The notes below the pieces were generated by a model. It did no database searches. It was not told the DNA's origin and saw only the letters and a program-made list of their open reading frames with translations. A program made the translations under genes and the position numbers. 45,943 nt of DNA from Phoronis australis (Eukaryota; Phoronida; Phoronidae): positions 1-45,943 of the forward strand of contig NMRA01001124.1 of assembly GCA_002633005.1 (NCBI GenBank). Reading direction: 5' to 3'. Positions 43,291 to 45,943 of this stretch are shown here, in pieces (the stretch's first letter is position 1; every line of letters begins with the position of its first letter).

Positions 43291-43581
43291 ATTCATGCCC
43301 TGTCAGTCCGAAGAGGTATACGAAAAGTGCCGCCCAAAAGGGTGTTTTTCACAGCAAAAATACTCTCCAAAAGGGTGCCTTTTCTGAATTTCTGGAACAG
43401 AACTGTGCAAAAATGTGAATTTTTACACAAAATTACTCTCTAAATGGGCCGCTTTTTGTCCGAGCCTACTCTCTAAATGTGTAAGTGTGACAATTGCGTA
43501 AAATGTAACAATCTGCTACATTTTAGGAGGCTTATCGACGTAAAAATTAATATAACATTTATTATATGTTTCGGCCTATCA

Positions 43582-44728
43582 GAGCATACAACTGTACTAC
43601 ATGTACATGTAGGTACAAAGCAGTACGATTAACAGCAGGCAGCTATAGTTGCGTCGCCCTGAACCTTGAGAAAGTGAACACAAAAAGAACAGGAAAAAGC
43701 TATAAACTTATCGATTAGTTTTTCAAGAAGGCAAAAGTCGAGTCCCAAGATCTTGAGACTGTTTTAAGCAGTTCTTAGCATGCATGCTCCACTTCTAGAG
43801 CCGTTGTCAACAACGTCAAGCCAAAGATTTTATAGTTACCTAAGTGGGATATAGTATCTTTGGTCAAGCGCAAAATGGGCGATGCAGAATCGGGAGAGAA
43901 TTCATCAGCTAAAACAAACAAACAACTCTCGCTCGTCTGTAACAGCCAACAGTTCCTCAAAGCCGTGAGCAGACGACAAAGTTGACAAGGTTACCACAAA
44001 TGTAAAATCGCTTAGTGATGAAAACCGCTACCATATCTTACGAAGAATCACATCGATCCTGATGACAACTCCGTGTTTGGCAGTAGTTTCAGGGATGAGT
44101 GCAAACGATCTTTTCAGCGAAAATATATTCTAGATTTTGAAAATCGCGTCAACTTTACCAGTCACAAATGAGAGCGAAGCGCGAATGCGCTGCGGAAACT
44201 AAATTTACAACCACATGAGAACGATAATGAATTAGAGTCGGCTATCCACGCTTGCAGTAGCAAGTTAAGGTTACATGTACATGTATGTCAAACCTTACCA
44301 ACCGGTCTGTAAATTTAGCTGAATAACTGATATTTTGTAGCCAATGAGCTTGCGACATCGTTTTTGAGTTGAAAGAATGACTCGAAGAAAGAGGAAAATT
44401 GCAAATGTCTTTGTGGAAGAGGACGTGTTATGCTGTTTTGATTTTGACATCTATGACGACTTTTCCTCAACCGTACATGTAAATGTATTTGCGTGCCCTA
44501 TAGGCCTAAAAGTTGCACAAGTAAAGTGCGGAGACTGGTCGCTCGGCAGAAATGGAAGATACATATATGATTATAAATTAGGGTTATTTAACTGTTTATG
44601 AGCAAAATGTCACATAAATATATTTGATACGGCAGCTGCGAACAAAATTTCGTTTTTTTAAATAGAATCTGTGGGGCTAGGAGAAGGCCAGTGGTAGCGC
44701 TGTACGCACTGTGAAATTTGCACCTATC
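43582..44728. other. Intergenic, no gene recognised
   Basis: A 74-residue plus frame at 44377 (MTRRKRKIANVFVEED..) starts with a basic cluster, but I recognise no family and see no flanking exons. Two double TACATGTACATGTA motifs lie at 43598-43611 and 44272-44285. Confidence 0.4.
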
Positions 44729-44934
44729 ACAATAAAATCACGTCATATTGCTACACCAGCACACAATAAAATCACGTCATATTGCTACACCAGCACACAA
44801 TAAAATCACGTCATATTGCTACACCAGCACACAATAAAATCACGTCATATTGCTACACCAGCACACAATAAAATCACGTCATATTGCTACACCAGCACAC
44901 AATAAAATCACGTCATATTGCTACACCAGCACAC
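44729..44934. repeat. 34-bp minisatellite, six virtually identical units
   Basis: AATAAAATCACGTCATATTG starts at 44731, 44765, 44799, 44833, 44867 and 44901, so the period is exactly 34 and I see no differences between units. Each unit contains AATAAA on the plus strand and a CACGTCAT (CRE-half-like) site. Perfect identity suggests recent expansion. Confidence 0.95.
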
Positions 44935-45364
44935 TCAAAAATAAACGCATTGGGGTTCGACACAATTTGCCAAAAAGCTGCAAGAAAGTTTTTGTTTTGC
45001 GACATTAACGAACTTATATGATATTCGATGCGATTTTTGTTTAAAAGCATACTATAATTAGTATTTAGTTTGAAAACTGTTGATTTTGTTTTGTGTTTTT
45101 GTTCTTTTGGCATTAAATACTTTGATAATAAATCGCGTCATCAAATGTCAGAATGTCGTCATTCTAAACATAGTCAATAGGCAAACCCAAGCGTAAGCAT
45201 TAGATAGGACTTAAAGTCCTTGTCTCACGCGTTTTTAACCCTTATTACATGGTTAGAAGATGTTATAAGGATCCAAGAAGTACCTACCCCATAACTTATA
45301 CACGATCCGTACTCGAAAACAGTTTAAATGAACGCGCCACTCACGATTCGCACCCGAAGAAACA

Positions 45365-45403
45365 CCGCCATTTTGAACTTGCCGCGAACCCGGAAGTACA
45401 ATT
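45365..45403. promoter_or_regulatory. Possible promoter elements (YY1- and ETS-like)
   Basis: CCGCCATTTTG (YY1-like) is followed within 20 bases by ACCCGGAAGTA (ETS/GABPA-like) in a locally GC-richer stretch. This pairing is common in housekeeping promoters. The frame at 45249-45569 across it shows no recognisable domain, and no downstream gene is visible before the window ends. Confidence 0.3.
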
Positions 45404-45943
45404 CATTCAGGAACCCAACCCGAGAAAACGCCGTCAGTGCGACTGGAGCAGTGCCTGTACTGTTACCAGCCAGCAAACGGGGATACAAAAATCGACAGCG
45501 CGCCTTAATTTTGATAAAATCAAACTACGGACAATTTTATGGAATTTGCTGAAGAAATGTGGCGAATGAATTTTGATAGAAATTATTTTGCCAGACTCGG
45601 GACCGCAGCCTATCGGACCCGGTGCGGATCGAGACCAGACACTGGCGAACGGTAAATGCATGCGGTTGCAAGCTGTTTTGTCGAAGTAAAATGGTCAAAT
45701 GATAAATGCTGCATATATTTAAAGGTAGTTTCAGACACTTGCATGAAATTACGGGCTGGTTAGTCCTGTGTCACACTGCTGGCCACAAACACAAAAAACA
45801 CGAAAATTGAACAAAGTTTCTTTTTTATAGCAACGTTTGTCAAAATGTATCAACGTTAAATCTTCACAAATTACAAAGTAGCCGATTGAACATGCCTTTC
45901 AGTTCAGCAAAAGTCGACATTGTAGGTGCCGCCAGAAATGAGA

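Larger units (their letters stand above)
41030..43581. mobile_element. Second copy of the intronic repeat family, left-truncated
   Basis: It is similar throughout to 16410-19111, from TTGTTACAATTTACGTCGAA to a right terminus CGGCCTATCA that matches the CGGCGTATCA end of the 14176-19111 element. It lacks the outer left repeat and the CTCF-like array. A small insertion (about 42349-42527) is unique to this copy. No transposase frame is seen. Confidence 0.75.

Overview
The window is animal (metazoan) genomic DNA: AT-rich, intron-dominated, rich in small DNA transposons, and interrupted by a single N (25151) and a 79-base N run (32776-32854), as in a draft assembly. It carries one well-supported gene, a split secreted matrix protein of the TGFBI/periostin/fasciclin type, on the + strand. 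The protein family and the repeat content suggest a marine invertebrate, possibly a deuterostome such as a hemichordate or amphioxus. The species is inference and not firm.

Layout. 1-2950: no gene seen. 2951-3427: a TATA box and relics of multicopy transposon-type genes (a fragment resembling the P2X7-tail family on +, a THAP-like fragment on -). 3895-4349: a long fold-back hairpin. 4360-9177: no gene apart from a small CAGTGGCGG-type element at 7701. 9178: candidate signal-peptide exon. 10938-40058: the EMI + FAS1 gene in 13 recognised coding exons. They join in consistent phase to 621 residues, close to the 683 of human TGFBI once the missing 5' end and one missing internal exon are allowed for. 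40059-45943: 3' flank with a second copy of the large intronic repeat (41030-43581), a perfect 34-bp minisatellite (44729-44934) and a possible CpG-type promoter (about 45365).

Two structures dominate the introns. A 4.9-kb element (14176-19111) with roughly 110-bp terminal inverted repeats and a perfect 6-bp target duplication sits between exons 5 and 6; it carries a tandem array with CTCF-like sites about every 150 bp, all in one orientation. Then 21077-25150 is repeated as 25152-33637, with the single N at the junction. The copies differ by a few percent plus large insertions, and splice phases forbid using both in series. This looks like two haplotypes laid end to end, which gives a natural allele comparison.

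That comparison gives the most interesting signal. Several copy-specific indels change TA into exactly TACATGTA (also TACAGTGTA), the expected excision footprint of a Tc1-type transposon. The same motif, single or doubled, is scattered over the whole window, so the abundant TACATGTA palindromes may be a fossil record of transposon visits.
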